Under the pieces are notes generated by a model. It ran no database searches and was not told the origin of the DNA. It saw nothing but the letters and a program-made list of their open reading frames with translations. DNA of 64,000 bases from Tenacibaculum sp. MAR_2009_124 (GTDB taxonomy: Bacteria; Bacteroidota; Bacteroidia; Flavobacteriales; Flavobacteriaceae): NCBI RefSeq assembly GCF_900105455.1, contig NZ_FNSF01000003.1:62001-126000 (forward strand), read 5' to 3'. The translations under genes and the position numbers were made by a program. How positions within the stretch are numbered: position 1 is the first letter of the stretch; each line of letters opens with the position of its first letter. Below are positions 19,231 through 28,511 of the stretch, in pieces.

Positions 19231-19245
19231 TGCAACACTGTTGCA
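19231..19245. promoter_or_regulatory. 7-1-7 palindrome TGCAACA-C-TGTTGCA
   Basis: A perfect 15-nt inverted repeat in the metB-fur intergenic region, within a 65-nt stretch holding five TGCAA words. The 7-1-7 geometry is that of Fur/PerR/Zur boxes, but it lies about 225 nt upstream of the Fur-family start. Confidence 0.35.
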
Positions 19246-19284
19246 AGATATAACTTATTTCACAATACTGCAAGTAAGTTGCAA

Positions 19285-19311
19285 TAAAAAAGACATGCTA
19301 TGTAGCATGCC
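19285..19311 (-). terminator. Terminator after metB
   Basis: Arms gacatgcta and tagcatgcc; on the minus strand followed by six T. It lies 25 nt downstream of the metB stop. Confidence 0.85.
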
Positions 19312-19335
19312 TTTATAACATATTAATTTAACAGT

Positions 19336-20481
19336 CTAATTAAGAGCCTGTTCTATATCTAAAATTAAATCATCAATATCCTCAATTCCTACGCTTAAAC
19401 GTATCAAAGAGTCTGTAATACCAATTTTCTCTCTTTCTGGTTTTGGAATTGACGCATGAGTCATAGTACTAGGATGATTCACTAAACTCTCAACTCCTCC
19501 TAATGATTCAGCAAGCGTAAAAACTTTCGTACTTTCTAAAAACTTAAATGCAGCTTCCTTACTTTCGTCTTTTAACCTAAACGAAACCATTCCTCCAAAA
19601 TCATCCATCTGCTTTTTAGCAATATCGTGATTTGGATGATCTTTTAAGCCTGGATAATACACTTCTCCTACCTTTGAATGATTCAAAAGATATTTTGCAA
19701 TCGCTTTTCCGTTCTCACAATGACGTTGCATACGTATGTGCAATGTTTTTACTCCTCTTAAAGCCAAAAACGAATCCATTGGACCTGCAACGGCACCTCC
19801 AGCAAATTGAATAAAATGTAAATCTTCTGCAAGCTTCGCATTTTTTACCATTAGTGCTCCCATTACTAAATCTGAATGCCCTCCTAGATATTTCGTTGCA
19901 GAATGCATTACGATATCGGCTCCCAAATCCAAAGGTCGCTGTAAATATGGTGTTGCGAAAGTATTGTCAACTGCTACTAAAATAGCAGAATTTTCATTTT
20001 TTACACCCTTCACTATTTCGGTAATATCAGCAATTTTCATTAAAGGGTTTGTTGGAGTTTCCAACCATATTAATTTTGTAGATTCGGAGATCGCATTTGT
20101 AACGTTATCAGTATTATTCATATCAACAAACTGAAATTTCAACCCATATTTACTAAACAGCTTAGTAAACATTCTATAAGTACCTCCATATAAATCATCA
20201 CCTGCTATCACTTCATCTCCAGGCTCCAACAACCTCAAAACACAATCAATAGCCGCAAGTCCGGATGAAAAAGCCAATCCATGCGAACCATTTTCAATAG
20301 AAGCAAATGAATTCTCTAATGCAGTTCTTGTAGGGTTTTCACCTCTTGAATATTCATATCCTTTATGCACTCCTGGGCTGGATTGAGCATACGTTGATGT
20401 TTGAAAGATTGGAGGCATGACAGATCCTGTTGCTTCTTCATGTTTTTGCCCTCCATGTATGGTTTTTGTGTTAAACTTCAT
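19336..20481 (-). CDS. metB: Cystathionine gamma-synthase / lyase (trans-sulfuration PLP enzyme)
   Basis: A 381-residue PLP enzyme of the Cys/Met metabolism family. The PLP lysine is in [17 protein letters not shown], the phosphate-binding segment is [15 protein letters not shown], and [11 protein letters not shown] near residue 43 is diagnostic. C-terminal [20 protein letters not shown] and IRLSVGIED segments are typical. It catalyses gamma-replacement (cystathionine synthesis from an activated homoserine and cysteine) or gamma-elimination; sequence alone cannot separate MetB from cystathionine gamma-lyase. It is a single gene with its own terminator. Confidence 0.88.
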   Translation of the reverse strand: MKFNTKTIHGGQKHEEATGSVMPPIFQTSTYAQSSPGVHKGYEYSRGENPTRTALENSFASIENGSHGLAFSSGLAAIDCVLRLLEPGDEVIAGDDLYGGTYRMFTKLFSKYGLKFQFVDMNNTDNVTNAISESTKLIWLETPTNPLMKIADITEIVKGVKNENSAILVAVDNTFATPYLQRPLDLGADIVMHSATKYLGGHSDLVMGALMVKNAKLAEDLHFIQFAGGAVAGPMDSFLALRGVKTLHIRMQRHCENGKAIAKYLLNHSKVGEVYYPGLKDHPNHDIAKKQMDDFGGMVSFRLKDESKEAAFKFLESTKVFTLAESLGGVESLVNHPSTMTHASIPKPEREKIGITDSLIRLSVGIEDIDDLILDIEQALN

Positions 20482-20612
20482 GCGTACTTAAATTTAGTCA
20501 CTAAATGTGATATTATACTTCAACACTTTAAAAGTGCTAATATTATTATTTAAATATTTCAACGCTTCACTACTCTAAATGAAGCAATTGAACTACTACA
20601 AATCTACAAAAG

Positions 20613-21068
20613 TTATACTAATTTTCTCATTGCCATAATAACTCCTAAATGCAAACCTTCATGTAAGTTGTTAAAGGCAATTGCATGCTCAAAAGAACTT
20701 AACACAAAGCCTGTGCTTGTCTCGTACTCTGTATATTCATTAAAAATTCCAGCTTCATAATCTTCTTTTAAAGTGTCTGGCAATCCGATAAGTAATTCTT
20801 TAACCTCATCAAACTCTTCTTCTGATAAAGGTTCACTCGGCTTTGTACCTTTTCTATAATTATCAACCAGCTCGTCAGAGACTAAACATTGTAATCCAGA
20901 TAATTTGTAATGTAGTAACTGTTGAGTTACCACAAGATGAGCAACATTCCAGGCAATATTATTATTAAACCCTTTTGGTATTGTATGTAATTGTTCAAGA
21001 GTCAACCCATCAATAAATTTTAAAACTAACTCTCTAGATTTTTTTAATGCTTCAAATTGTATATTCAT
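20613..21068 (-). CDS. DinB family protein
   Basis: A 151-residue four-helix protein of the DinB/YfiT metal-binding superfamily. Segments seen are ELVLKFIDGLTLEQLHTIPKG, NNIAWNVAHLVVTQQLL with the first metal histidine, and FNNLHEGLHLGVIMAMRKLV with the C-terminal His pair. Related proteins are thiol transferases or uncharacterised stress proteins. It is divergent from the ArsC-like gene with 48 nt between the starts. A minus-strand -7 box (21088-21095) lies 20 nt upstream of its ATG. Confidence 0.82.
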   Translation of the reverse strand: MNIQFEALKKSRELVLKFIDGLTLEQLHTIPKGFNNNIAWNVAHLVVTQQLLHYKLSGLQCLVSDELVDNYRKGTKPSEPLSEEEFDEVKELLIGLPDTLKEDYEAGIFNEYTEYETSTGFVLSSFEHAIAFNNLHEGLHLGVIMAMRKLV

Positions 21069-21087
21069 TTTTCTGGTTATTTTAGCT

Positions 21088-21095
21088 CAAAGATA
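21088..21095 (-). promoter_or_regulatory. -7 box of the DinB-family gene
   Basis: Minus-strand octamer tatctttg, a perfect match to TAnnTTTG; the leader would be about 12 nt. Confidence 0.5.
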
Positions 21096-21116
21096 TTATT
21101 AAACATTGTATATAAA

Positions 21117-21464
21117 ATGAAGAAAGTTTATTTTTTACAGACTTGTGACACTTGCAGAAGAATTTTAAAAGAAGTCAATATTGAAGGGTTTGAGAAACAA
21201 GAAATAAAAACAAAACCAATTACCATTGAGCAATTAGAAGCTATGCATTCTTTAAGTCATAGCTATGAGGCTTTGTTTAATAAAAGAGCCAAACTTTACA
21301 GAGAAATGCAACTTAACACCTCAGAATTATCTGAAACTGACTATAAACAATATATTTTAAAAGAGTATACTCTTTTAAAACGTCCAGTTTTTATTGTTGA
21401 TGAAGAAATTTTTATAGGTAACAGTAAAAAAGTTATAGAGAGTCTTAAAGAAAAAATAGGATAA
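21117..21464 (+). CDS. ArsC/Spx-family thioredoxin-fold protein
   Basis: A 115-residue protein from the ATG at 21117 (the longer frame overlaps the divergent gene). TCDTCRRILKEV gives a CxxC near residue 9-12, and LLKRPVFIVDEEIFIGNSKK is the ArsC/Spx-like RPV(I/V) segment near the C-terminus. The family contains arsenate reductases and Spx regulators; the CxxC and Arg pattern resembles the arsenate reductase-related group, but arsenate activity is not proven and no ars operon is nearby. A cytoplasmic redox role is the safe call. Confidence 0.82.
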   Translation: MKKVYFLQTCDTCRRILKEVNIEGFEKQEIKTKPITIEQLEAMHSLSHSYEALFNKRAKLYREMQLNTSELSETDYKQYILKEYTLLKRPVFIVDEEIFIGNSKKVIESLKEKIG

Positions 21465-21468
21465 AAAA

Positions 21469-21489
21469 AAGGCGCACAAAGTGCGCCTT
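21469..21489. terminator. Bidirectional terminator
   Basis: Arms aaggcgcac and gtgcgcctt around AAA. On the minus strand eight T follow, so it ends the LruC gene; it also lies 5 nt after the ArsC-like stop on the plus strand. Confidence 0.9.
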
Positions 21490-21511
21490 CCCATTTTTGT
21501 TGTTATATTTT

Positions 21512-23944
21512 TTAGTTCTTCAACACAAACCTTCCTTTGAAGATATTACCTTGATCGTCTTTTAACATATACAAATAAATACCTGACACCATTGTAGGAG
21601 AATAATATTCCACTGATTTTCTATCTGCAGATGTTGGTAAATATTCGTTAAAAACTGTTCTACCTAATACGTCATACACCTCCAGCTTAATCTGGTTTGA
21701 TTCTTTTGGCAATATAAAGGTTGTACTAGAATTGAATGGATTAGGGTAGTTAAATACTTCATTACTATCTATTGTAAAATCATCAGTAGATAGAGTAGCT
21801 GATGGTTTGAACGCAATTTCTTTCACATCTAAGCTAAAATCAATCGGGCTTCCGCTTTCTCCTTGAATAGAAAACATGATCATTTTCACCTCGTTAATAG
21901 TCCCATCATTGGCACCGTTTCTACTAGTAAATTCATCAAAATTAATAGACACTAAGTTCTCCTCGTCATTTTCGGAAAGTTCAAACGTCCATCTATCTTC
22001 CCAAGATAAATCTGGTGTTACTATTGAAACCGTGAGAGGTGTGTTATTCTTAATATAAAACTGAATTCCTTCAAATTCTTGGGTATTCAAAGACAGGTCT
22101 CCAGGTAAAGGATATCTAAATAAATTAAAAGCTCCTTCTGTTGTTCCAGAAATCGAAGCACTTCTTTCTAATTGGTACATATCCGAACTAAGATCCTCGG
22201 TTTGCTCGTTTACCGTGTATGTATTCAGTATTGAGTTATCGGAAGAATAATCTATTCCCCAAGTACCATCTGCTAAATAAACATTATCACTCGTGTTGTT
22301 ATCTGTATTTATTAAAGCAAAACCTCCATCAAACATAAACCCAGTTTCTATTTCTACTGATTCGTAAAAATCACCTGTTAAACTTATTGGCATTTGTATA
22401 TTGTAAAAATCTGTTTGCTCCGTTTTTCTCACATTTGCATTTAACGTAATTTCATTATTTCCTGATTTATTTACAAAATCAATCTTAAGTTTCTGATCTC
22501 TATAAACAGCTGAACTCACAAATACTGTAGGAATATACCTTTCTATATCTTCATCAGAAGTTAGCTCTTTTTCTACCTCTAACTGCTCAATTACATGATT
22601 GACTAAAAATGCAACTTGTCCCATTGACTTACCCCATATTTGGAAATTCAAATAATCCCCCTCTGGGTAATCACCTATATTCCAGCGACTAACCAACTCA
22701 TTTTCAGTCTCTCCTTTTTTCACTGAAAAACTAATGGTATATTCTATATATCCATTATCTCTTTCAATAATAGAAAAAATCATACGATGATTCTTAATCA
22801 TTAAAGGTCTAACGTCCTGTAATACTGATCCATTTAAACGATCACATATATGTTTAGAGTGATCATAGATCCTTGCTTCAGTAACTGTTAATAAGGCAGC
22901 TGACACTCTTTCTTCTTGTAAATAGTAATCTATTGAAAATACGTCATTTGCATTCGAATAATTCACAGGATCAAGAGATGTTGATATAAATGCTTCTTCT
23001 ACTTCAAACATACCATGCTCAGGAAAATAATTAGCTAACTCTTCACTTGATCTTGACCTTGACGCGAAAGACTGTTGCATTCTTTTTGACGACGCTTCGT
23101 TATTAAACTTTAAGCGATTAATATTTTTTAAAGCCATTTTTCCAGTTAAGTCTCCCTTACTTTCAAACCCTCCTAAATTTGCAGAATAAACATCCGTTGA
23201 TGTATTTGAACTTACAATATTTGTAGTTGTTATGTCAGTATACTCCGTAGCGGTTATATAATAAAGTGCATCATTAAAATCGTGATCACACCAAGAGTGT
23301 TCTCTATGGATGTCTTCAAATCCCATTATCACCAATTCATTTGCATCATCTTTTATTAATACATTATGGTGTCTTTTAGAAATATCTGATTCTGGATTAA
23401 AGTTTGGGTTAGAATGTAACCTCCAATACCCATTAGTTACTTGAGTTCCGTTCCATCCATTACTCAACACAACAAATCCAATTCCTGTTCCCGCCGTAAA
23501 AGTCCCAAGTTTCACTTTATCACCAGCTACTAATCCTCCTCCACTCCCTAGTTTTGAATTGTTTGGAAAAATAATAGTAATATCCTCATCAGCTGGTGCT
23601 GAAGAAGGAGGATTGTTTAGATCATAAGAATAAAAACCTAAAACATTGCGAAAACCTGCTCCTTCATCTACGAACGTCATGTAAACATCTGTCGTTGTAT
23701 TCACAAAAATATCACTATCATATCCTGACGTAATATAATGTGGATTGTATGATGGCACTTGAAAAGTTTCAGGAAGTGCGCTATTAATTAGCTCTAGCGT
23801 TGATACTGGAATATTATCACCAGGGCTTTCTAAATAATCTGGAGTTCCGTTCGAACTATATGTTCCTAAGTAATTAAAATTTTGACCTAATGATGTTATA
23901 GACATCATAAATATCATTAAACTTGAAAGTAATTTTATCTTCAT
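21512..23944 (-). CDS. LruC/DUF4114 secreted protein with T9SS sorting domain
   Basis: About 810 residues from the ATG at 23944, which begins a clean signal peptide (MKIKLLSSLMIFMMSITSLG); the frame extends 7 codons upstream. A DUF4114-like Ca-binding segment is present (GFEDIHREHSWCDHDFND), followed by a LruC-type domain around NYFPEHGMFEVEEAF. The last 80 residues are a type IX secretion sorting domain: NYPNPFNSSTTFILP, then YDVLGRTVFNEYLP and a GIYLYML...FKGRFVLKN end. It should be exported by Sec, then passed to the surface by T9SS. Its role is unknown, perhaps adhesion. It is a single gene ending at a strong terminator. Confidence 0.85.
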   Translation of the reverse strand: MKIKLLSSLMIFMMSITSLGQNFNYLGTYSSNGTPDYLESPGDNIPVSTLELINSALPETFQVPSYNPHYITSGYDSDIFVNTTTDVYMTFVDEGAGFRNVLGFYSYDLNNPPSSAPADEDITIIFPNNSKLGSGGGLVAGDKVKLGTFTAGTGIGFVVLSNGWNGTQVTNGYWRLHSNPNFNPESDISKRHHNVLIKDDANELVIMGFEDIHREHSWCDHDFNDALYYITATEYTDITTTNIVSSNTSTDVYSANLGGFESKGDLTGKMALKNINRLKFNNEASSKRMQQSFASRSRSSEELANYFPEHGMFEVEEAFISTSLDPVNYSNANDVFSIDYYLQEERVSAALLTVTEARIYDHSKHICDRLNGSVLQDVRPLMIKNHRMIFSIIERDNGYIEYTISFSVKKGETENELVSRWNIGDYPEGDYLNFQIWGKSMGQVAFLVNHVIEQLEVEKELTSDEDIERYIPTVFVSSAVYRDQKLKIDFVNKSGNNEITLNANVRKTEQTDFYNIQMPISLTGDFYESVEIETGFMFDGGFALINTDNNTSDNVYLADGTWGIDYSSDNSILNTYTVNEQTEDLSSDMYQLERSASISGTTEGAFNLFRYPLPGDLSLNTQEFEGIQFYIKNNTPLTVSIVTPDLSWEDRWTFELSENDEENLVSINFDEFTSRNGANDGTINEVKMIMFSIQGESGSPIDFSLDVKEIAFKPSATLSTDDFTIDSNEVFNYPNPFNSSTTFILPKESNQIKLEVYDVLGRTVFNEYLPTSADRKSVEYYSPTMVSGIYLYMLKDDQGNIFKGRFVLKN

Positions 23945-24300
23945 AATAAATTGGGATTTGGTCATCTTAAAATTACACTCTAACCTTACTTCCAGTATTA
24001 ACTTTCGTTAAGCTGTGGCACATCTTCTTTAAAACGCTTAAAAACCAAGCTAAACAACTAACAAACAACACCCTAAACAACAAAACCCCTAAATCTCTTA
24101 TTAAATTATGGTAAAACAGATTTGTTAGATCCAAATAAACATTGTAGTAAATTAAACTTCATTACTTAACAATTCAATGCAGTTTTTAACCGTTAGAAAT
24201 CGAATGAGGTTTTCACTAAAAAAGTTATCAAGCTCTCGTTTATTTTGACAGTAATAGAACCTACCCAACCGTTAATGTTTGCAAAAAATTTCTAAACAAA
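23945..24300. other. Intergenic region, no gene seen
   Basis: About 356 nt upstream of the LruC gene, A-rich with runs such as aacaacaccctaaacaacaaaa. No open frame, no convincing TAnnTTTG box and no strong hairpin was found. It must hold the LruC gene promoter, which is not recognisable by consensus. Confidence 0.4.
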
Positions 24301-24331
24301 AAAAATCTCAGTAAATAATTACTGAGATTTT
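24301..24331 (-). terminator. Terminator after the tRNA-Gln pair
   Basis: Arms aaatctcagtaa and ttactgagattt with a 4-nt loop; on the minus strand a run of eight T follows. It lies directly after the second tRNA-Gln. Confidence 0.85.
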
Positions 24332-24334
24332 CTG

Positions 24335-24405
24335 TTGGCCTACAAGGACTCGAACCTTGAATATCGGTACCAAAAACCGGTGTGTTACCATTACACCATA
24401 GGCCA
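24335..24405 (-). tRNA. tRNA-Gln (anticodon UUG), downstream copy
   Basis: A 71-nt cloverleaf on the minus strand: acceptor TGGCCTA/TAGGCCA, anticodon loop TTTTGGT giving UUG, T-arm CAAGG-TTCGAGT-CCTTG, discriminator A. The anticodon stem has one apparent mismatch at its outer pair. CCA is not encoded. Confidence 0.9.
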
Positions 24406-24504
24406 ATTTTACTTTTGCAAAGATAAAAATTAAAATTAAAATTCCCAAAATTTGCAACTAACAAATGAAGGAACACAGCTTCTAATCTAGATTTTAACTT
24501 TTTG

Positions 24505-24575
24505 TTGGCCTACAAGGACTCGAACCTTGAATATCGGTACCAAAAACCGGTGTGTTACCATTACACCATAGGCCA
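24505..24575 (-). tRNA. tRNA-Gln (anticodon UUG), upstream copy
   Basis: Identical over all 71 nt to the copy at 24335-24405, 99 nt away on the same strand. The two are probably processed from one transcript that ends at 24301-24331. Confidence 0.9.
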
Positions 24576-24679
24576 ATTGCTTTAATGCGGGTGCAAATAT
24601 AATGCAGAAATTTGTTTTGGCAAATTTTTTTTACGATTTCTTTTAACAGAACTTTATTCAATATAAAAAATCAAAATTA

Positions 24680-24687
24680 TATTTTTG
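24680..24687 (+). promoter_or_regulatory. -7 box of the DUF2723 gene
   Basis: Perfect octamer tatttttg; the leader to the ATG at 24744 would be about 50 nt. Confidence 0.5.
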
Positions 24688-24743
24688 CTACACTTAAAAC
24701 ACACTAGTTATTAGTACATTCGCAACAACTTATTAAAACTAAT

Positions 24744-27700
24744 ATGAACGAATTCAACTACAAAAAATGGAACATTATTTTAGGATGGGTTTCATTTGCC
24801 GTGGCTTTAATTACCTATACCCTTACATTAGAACCAACTGTGAGTTCTTGGGATTGTGGTGAGTATATTTCTACCTCAGTTAATTTAGAAGTTGGACACC
24901 CTCCTGGTGCTCCTCTTTTTCAAATGCTAGGCGCCTTTTTCGCTATGTTTAGTACTGATCCTAGCCAACTAGCTATTATGGTTAACTTCATGTCTGGATT
25001 GGCAAGTGCATTTACGATACTTTTTATGTTTTGGACTATCACCAATTTAGTCAAAAGAATTACTGAAAAGAATGGAAAACTTGATAATAATGCAGCTTTT
25101 GCTGTTTTAGGTAGTGGATTGGTTGGAGCATTAACTTATACTTTTTCAGATAGTTTTTGGTTCAGTGCTGTTGAAGGCGAAGTATATGCAATGTCCTCTT
25201 TTTTAATGGCTTTACTTTTTTGGCTCGGTCTGAAGTGGGAAAGTGAGTTAAAAACACCTCGCGGAAATAAATGGTTAGTTATTATAAGTTTCGTAGTAGG
25301 ATTATCCTTTGGGGTACATATATTATCACTTTTAGTTATTCCTTCTATTGTTTTATTATACTTCTTCAAAACATATAAAAACATTACGGTAAAAACAACC
25401 GCAATAGCAACGGTTATTTCTATTTTTGTTCTCGCTTTCGTATTCAAAATTTTATTTCCGTATACTCTAAAGTTTTTCAGTGCATCTGAATTATTTTTCA
25501 TTAATCAAATTGGACTCCCTTACAATTCAGGAACCATTATTGCAGCTATTATTTTAATAGGTCTGTTTTATTTTGGACTGTCTTATAGTCGTAAAAAAAA
25601 TCTTGTTACCGTAAATACATTAATACTTTCGGTTTTATTCATTATGATTGGTTTTTCTTCTTGGTTAATGCTGCCAATTAGAGCAAATGCTGATACTGTA
25701 ATTAATGAGAATAATCCTTCAAGCGCAAGAGAATTGCTAGCTTATTACGAACGTGAACAATATGGCGATGCCAATGTGTTTTACGATAAGTATTATTCTT
25801 TCGCTTATAAAAGAGAGCAAGATAGATTAAATCCGAACAAGGACGACAAACCTAAATATGAGAAAAAAGATGGTAAATATGTTATTGTAAATAAATACAA
25901 AAATGTTTTACCAAACTGGTCAAGTAAACATAAAGGATTCATTCCAAGAATGGTTGATCCAGGGGCTCAAGAGCATTACAAACGAATTGCAGGAATACCA
26001 GCGAATAGTTCTCGAAGACCAACATTTGGCGAAAACATAAAGTTCATGATTGATTTCCAATTTGGATATATGTATGGACGCTATTTTATGTGGAATTTTG
26101 TTGGAAGACAAAATGATATTCAAGGTCACTTAGATTTTGAAAATGGGAACTGGTTGAGTGGTATTAATTTCGTTGATGAGATGCGACTGGGTTCTCAACA
26201 AAACTTACCTGATGATATTAAAAATAATAAAGGAAGAAATACCTATTATTTCCTTCCCTTGATTTTAGGATTAATAGGACTATTCTACCAGGCTGGCAAG
26301 GACAAAAAAAGCCTTTACACTTTAGCACTATTTTTTGCTTTTACGGGTTTTGCTATTATATTTTACACAAATCCAAAACCCTTTGAACCAAGGGAACGTG
26401 ATTATGCCGTAGTAGGTTCTTTCTATGTATTTGCTATATGGGTAGGTTTTGGTGTAATTGCCTTATACGATTACTTTAAAAAGTACGCTAATCATAAAAC
26501 TATAGCGCTCGGAGTTTCTATAATTTCCTTGCTTGCCGTACCCGTTTTAATGGGGGCTCAAAATTGGAATGATCATGACAGATCGGATCGATATTTAGCT
26601 CAATTAAATGCTCAGACCTATTTGGAAAGTTGCGATCCAAATGCCATAATTTTTACCATTGGAGACAATGACACTTTCCCATTGTGGTATATGCAGCAGG
26701 TTGAGGGCGTTAGAAAGGATATAAAAATTGTAAACACAAGTCTTTTTCAAACAGATTGGTATATTGATCAAATGAAAAAGAAGACTTATGATGCTGATCC
26801 AATTCCTTCAAAATTAACGCACGATCAATATAAGTATGGAACGCTTGATTTGGCATATCATATTCCTCATCCAAGATTTAAAGATTCTATCATCTCCATT
26901 AATAACTTTATGAGGTGGATAGAGAGTGATCATGAAGCTACATATTATATTGATGAAGAAAATGATGTAAAAGAAAAGTTTTATCCTACAAATCATATTA
27001 GGATCCCTGTAAATAGAGCAAACGTATTGAAAACAGGAGTAGTTGCCGCAAAAGATGCTAACAAAATTGTTGATTATATCGACATTACAATTGATGGGCA
27101 AGGCATTGCTAAAAACCGAATTTTAATGCTTGATATCTTAAACAATTTTGACTGGAAACGTCCAATTTACTTTACGGGAGGCGCAAGTGCAGATGAAGAG
27201 TATATCTGGTTAAAAGATTACCTACAATTAGATGGTATGGCCTATAAACTTGTTCCTATAAAAACGCCAAACAAAGATAAATCGATGTTTGAAATGGGAA
27301 GAATTGATCCAGATAAAATGCTTGAGAATGTTAAAAAGTGGAATTGGAAAACCATTAATAACGGAAAGATTTATTTAGATGAACAAAGTAAACGTAATGC
27401 TATTTCGTTACGTAATAATTTAATGAGATTATCTGAAGAATATCTTGTTCAAAAAGATAGTTTAAAAGCAAAGGAAGTTCTTGACTTGTCACTGAATAAA
27501 ATGCCTATTAGAGATTTTGATCACTTTAGCCTTTCTCTTGGTTACCCTGAATTATACTATAAAATTGGTGACACCGAAAAAGCTAGAGAAACAGCAGAAA
27601 CTTTAATTAATATTTTCAAACAACACTTAAAATATTATAGCACTTTTTCTGAGGCAGACATTGATCTTGTTATTGAAAACATTGACACAAAATTATATAT

Positions 27701-27866
27701 GTATCAAAATGTTGTTAGACAAATAAACCAATACGACTCCAAAGAATATTCCGACGAAATTTTCAAAGGCTTTGTTAATGTAGGTAGATTGTTTAAACAT
27801 TTAATGCCTGAAGAGGATGAAGACTTAAATCCTTTTATCGATGAATTGGATACTATAAAACCCTAA
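24744..27866 (+). CDS. DUF2723 polytopic membrane protein (GT-C glycosyltransferase-like)
   Basis: A 1040-residue protein. The DUF2723 signature is at the N-terminus: YTLTLEPTVSSWDCGEYI with the acidic pair Asp-Cys-Gly-Glu, then VGHPPGAPLFQMLGAFF. About a dozen hydrophobic segments run to residue 620, followed by a large soluble domain (about 630-1040) with YMQQVEGVRKDIKIVNTSL and TPR-like helices near the end. DUF2723 belongs to the GT-C fold group together with PMT mannosyltransferases, and is thought to glycosylate exported proteins or lipids using a polyprenyl donor. It is followed after 3 nt by a polysaccharide deacetylase, so the pair probably works on an envelope glycan. Confidence 0.88.
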   Translation: MNEFNYKKWNIILGWVSFAVALITYTLTLEPTVSSWDCGEYISTSVNLEVGHPPGAPLFQMLGAFFAMFSTDPSQLAIMVNFMSGLASAFTILFMFWTITNLVKRITEKNGKLDNNAAFAVLGSGLVGALTYTFSDSFWFSAVEGEVYAMSSFLMALLFWLGLKWESELKTPRGNKWLVIISFVVGLSFGVHILSLLVIPSIVLLYFFKTYKNITVKTTAIATVISIFVLAFVFKILFPYTLKFFSASELFFINQIGLPYNSGTIIAAIILIGLFYFGLSYSRKKNLVTVNTLILSVLFIMIGFSSWLMLPIRANADTVINENNPSSARELLAYYEREQYGDANVFYDKYYSFAYKREQDRLNPNKDDKPKYEKKDGKYVIVNKYKNVLPNWSSKHKGFIPRMVDPGAQEHYKRIAGIPANSSRRPTFGENIKFMIDFQFGYMYGRYFMWNFVGRQNDIQGHLDFENGNWLSGINFVDEMRLGSQQNLPDDIKNNKGRNTYYFLPLILGLIGLFYQAGKDKKSLYTLALFFAFTGFAIIFYTNPKPFEPRERDYAVVGSFYVFAIWVGFGVIALYDYFKKYANHKTIALGVSIISLLAVPVLMGAQNWNDHDRSDRYLAQLNAQTYLESCDPNAIIFTIGDNDTFPLWYMQQVEGVRKDIKIVNTSLFQTDWYIDQMKKKTYDADPIPSKLTHDQYKYGTLDLAYHIPHPRFKDSIISINNFMRWIESDHEATYYIDEENDVKEKFYPTNHIRIPVNRANVLKTGVVAAKDANKIVDYIDITIDGQGIAKNRILMLDILNNFDWKRPIYFTGGASADEEYIWLKDYLQLDGMAYKLVPIKTPNKDKSMFEMGRIDPDKMLENVKKWNWKTINNGKIYLDEQSKRNAISLRNNLMRLSEEYLVQKDSLKAKEVLDLSLNKMPIRDFDHFSLSLGYPELYYKIGDTEKARETAETLINIFKQHLKYYSTFSEADIDLVIENIDTKLYMYQNVVRQINQYDSKEYSDEIFKGFVNVGRLFKHLMPEEDEDLNPFIDELDTIKP

Positions 27867-27869
27867 TTA

Positions 27870-28511
27870 ATGAGGTTTTACTTTATAAAAACACCACGTA
27901 TTATCAAGATTCTTTTTTCGAGATATACGTGGTGTTTTAGCTCTCGCAAAAACGAAATCTATCTTACTTTTGACGATGGCCCTATCCCCGAAGTAACCAA
28001 ATTCGTTCTCAACGAACTTGAAAAACACAAAGCCAAGGCTACTTTTTTTTGCATTGGAGATAATATTCGAAAATATCCATTCATTTTTGAGAAAATTATT
28101 AAGAACGGTCATTCTGTAGGAAATCATACATTCAACCATTTAAACGGCTGGAAGACTCCATCGGAAAGTTATCTGAAAAACACGCTAAAAACAGAAGCTC
28201 TCATTCATAAAACTCAAGGTAAAAAAAACATAAAACTCTTCAGGCCTCCTTATGGTAAAATCAAGCATTCTCAAGCCTCTCAATTACTAAAAAAAGGCTA
28301 TAAAATAATTATGTGGGATGTTCTTTCTGCTGATTTTGACAAAACAACAACCAAAGAACAATGTGCTCAAAATGTACTTCAAAAAGTAAAAAATGGAAGT
28401 ATTATTGTTTTTCATGATAGTATCAAAGCAAAAGAAAAGCTCTATTATGCGCTACCAATTGTTTTAGCTGAATTAAGTAAAAAAGGATACAGCTTTAAGG
28501 GAATTATCTAA
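27870..28511 (+). CDS. Polysaccharide deacetylase (NodB homology domain, CE4)
   Basis: A 213-residue CE4 deacetylase. All five NodB motifs are visible: TFDDGP (about 31-36), HTFNH (about 87-91), RPPYGK (about 124-129), WDVLSADF (about 147-154) and IVFHDS (about 178-183). It removes N-acetyl groups from GlcNAc residues of a glycan using a metal held by Asp and two His. No signal peptide is seen, unlike many CE4 enzymes, although the short N-terminus is hydrophobic-basic. It starts 3 nt after the DUF2723 stop, so the genes are translationally coupled. A 14-bp inverted repeat lies inside its first codons. Confidence 0.88.
   Translation: MRFYFIKTPRIIKILFSRYTWCFSSRKNEIYLTFDDGPIPEVTKFVLNELEKHKAKATFFCIGDNIRKYPFIFEKIIKNGHSVGNHTFNHLNGWKTPSESYLKNTLKTEALIHKTQGKKNIKLFRPPYGKIKHSQASQLLKKGYKIIMWDVLSADFDKTTTKEQCAQNVLQKVKNGSIIVFHDSIKAKEKLYYALPIVLAELSKKGYSFKGII
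27888..27938 (+). other. Intragenic 14-bp inverted repeat
   Basis: Arms aaaacaccacgtat (27888-27901) and atacgtggtgtttt (27925-27938) are perfectly complementary across a 23-nt loop, inside codons 7-23 of the deacetylase. It looks like a terminator or attenuator after the DUF2723 gene, although the codons also encode family-like sequence. Confidence 0.55.

Noticed and set aside
24261..24476. 71-residue minus-strand frame over the first tRNA-Gln
   Set aside because: It runs through the tRNA and its terminator and has no protein-like features.
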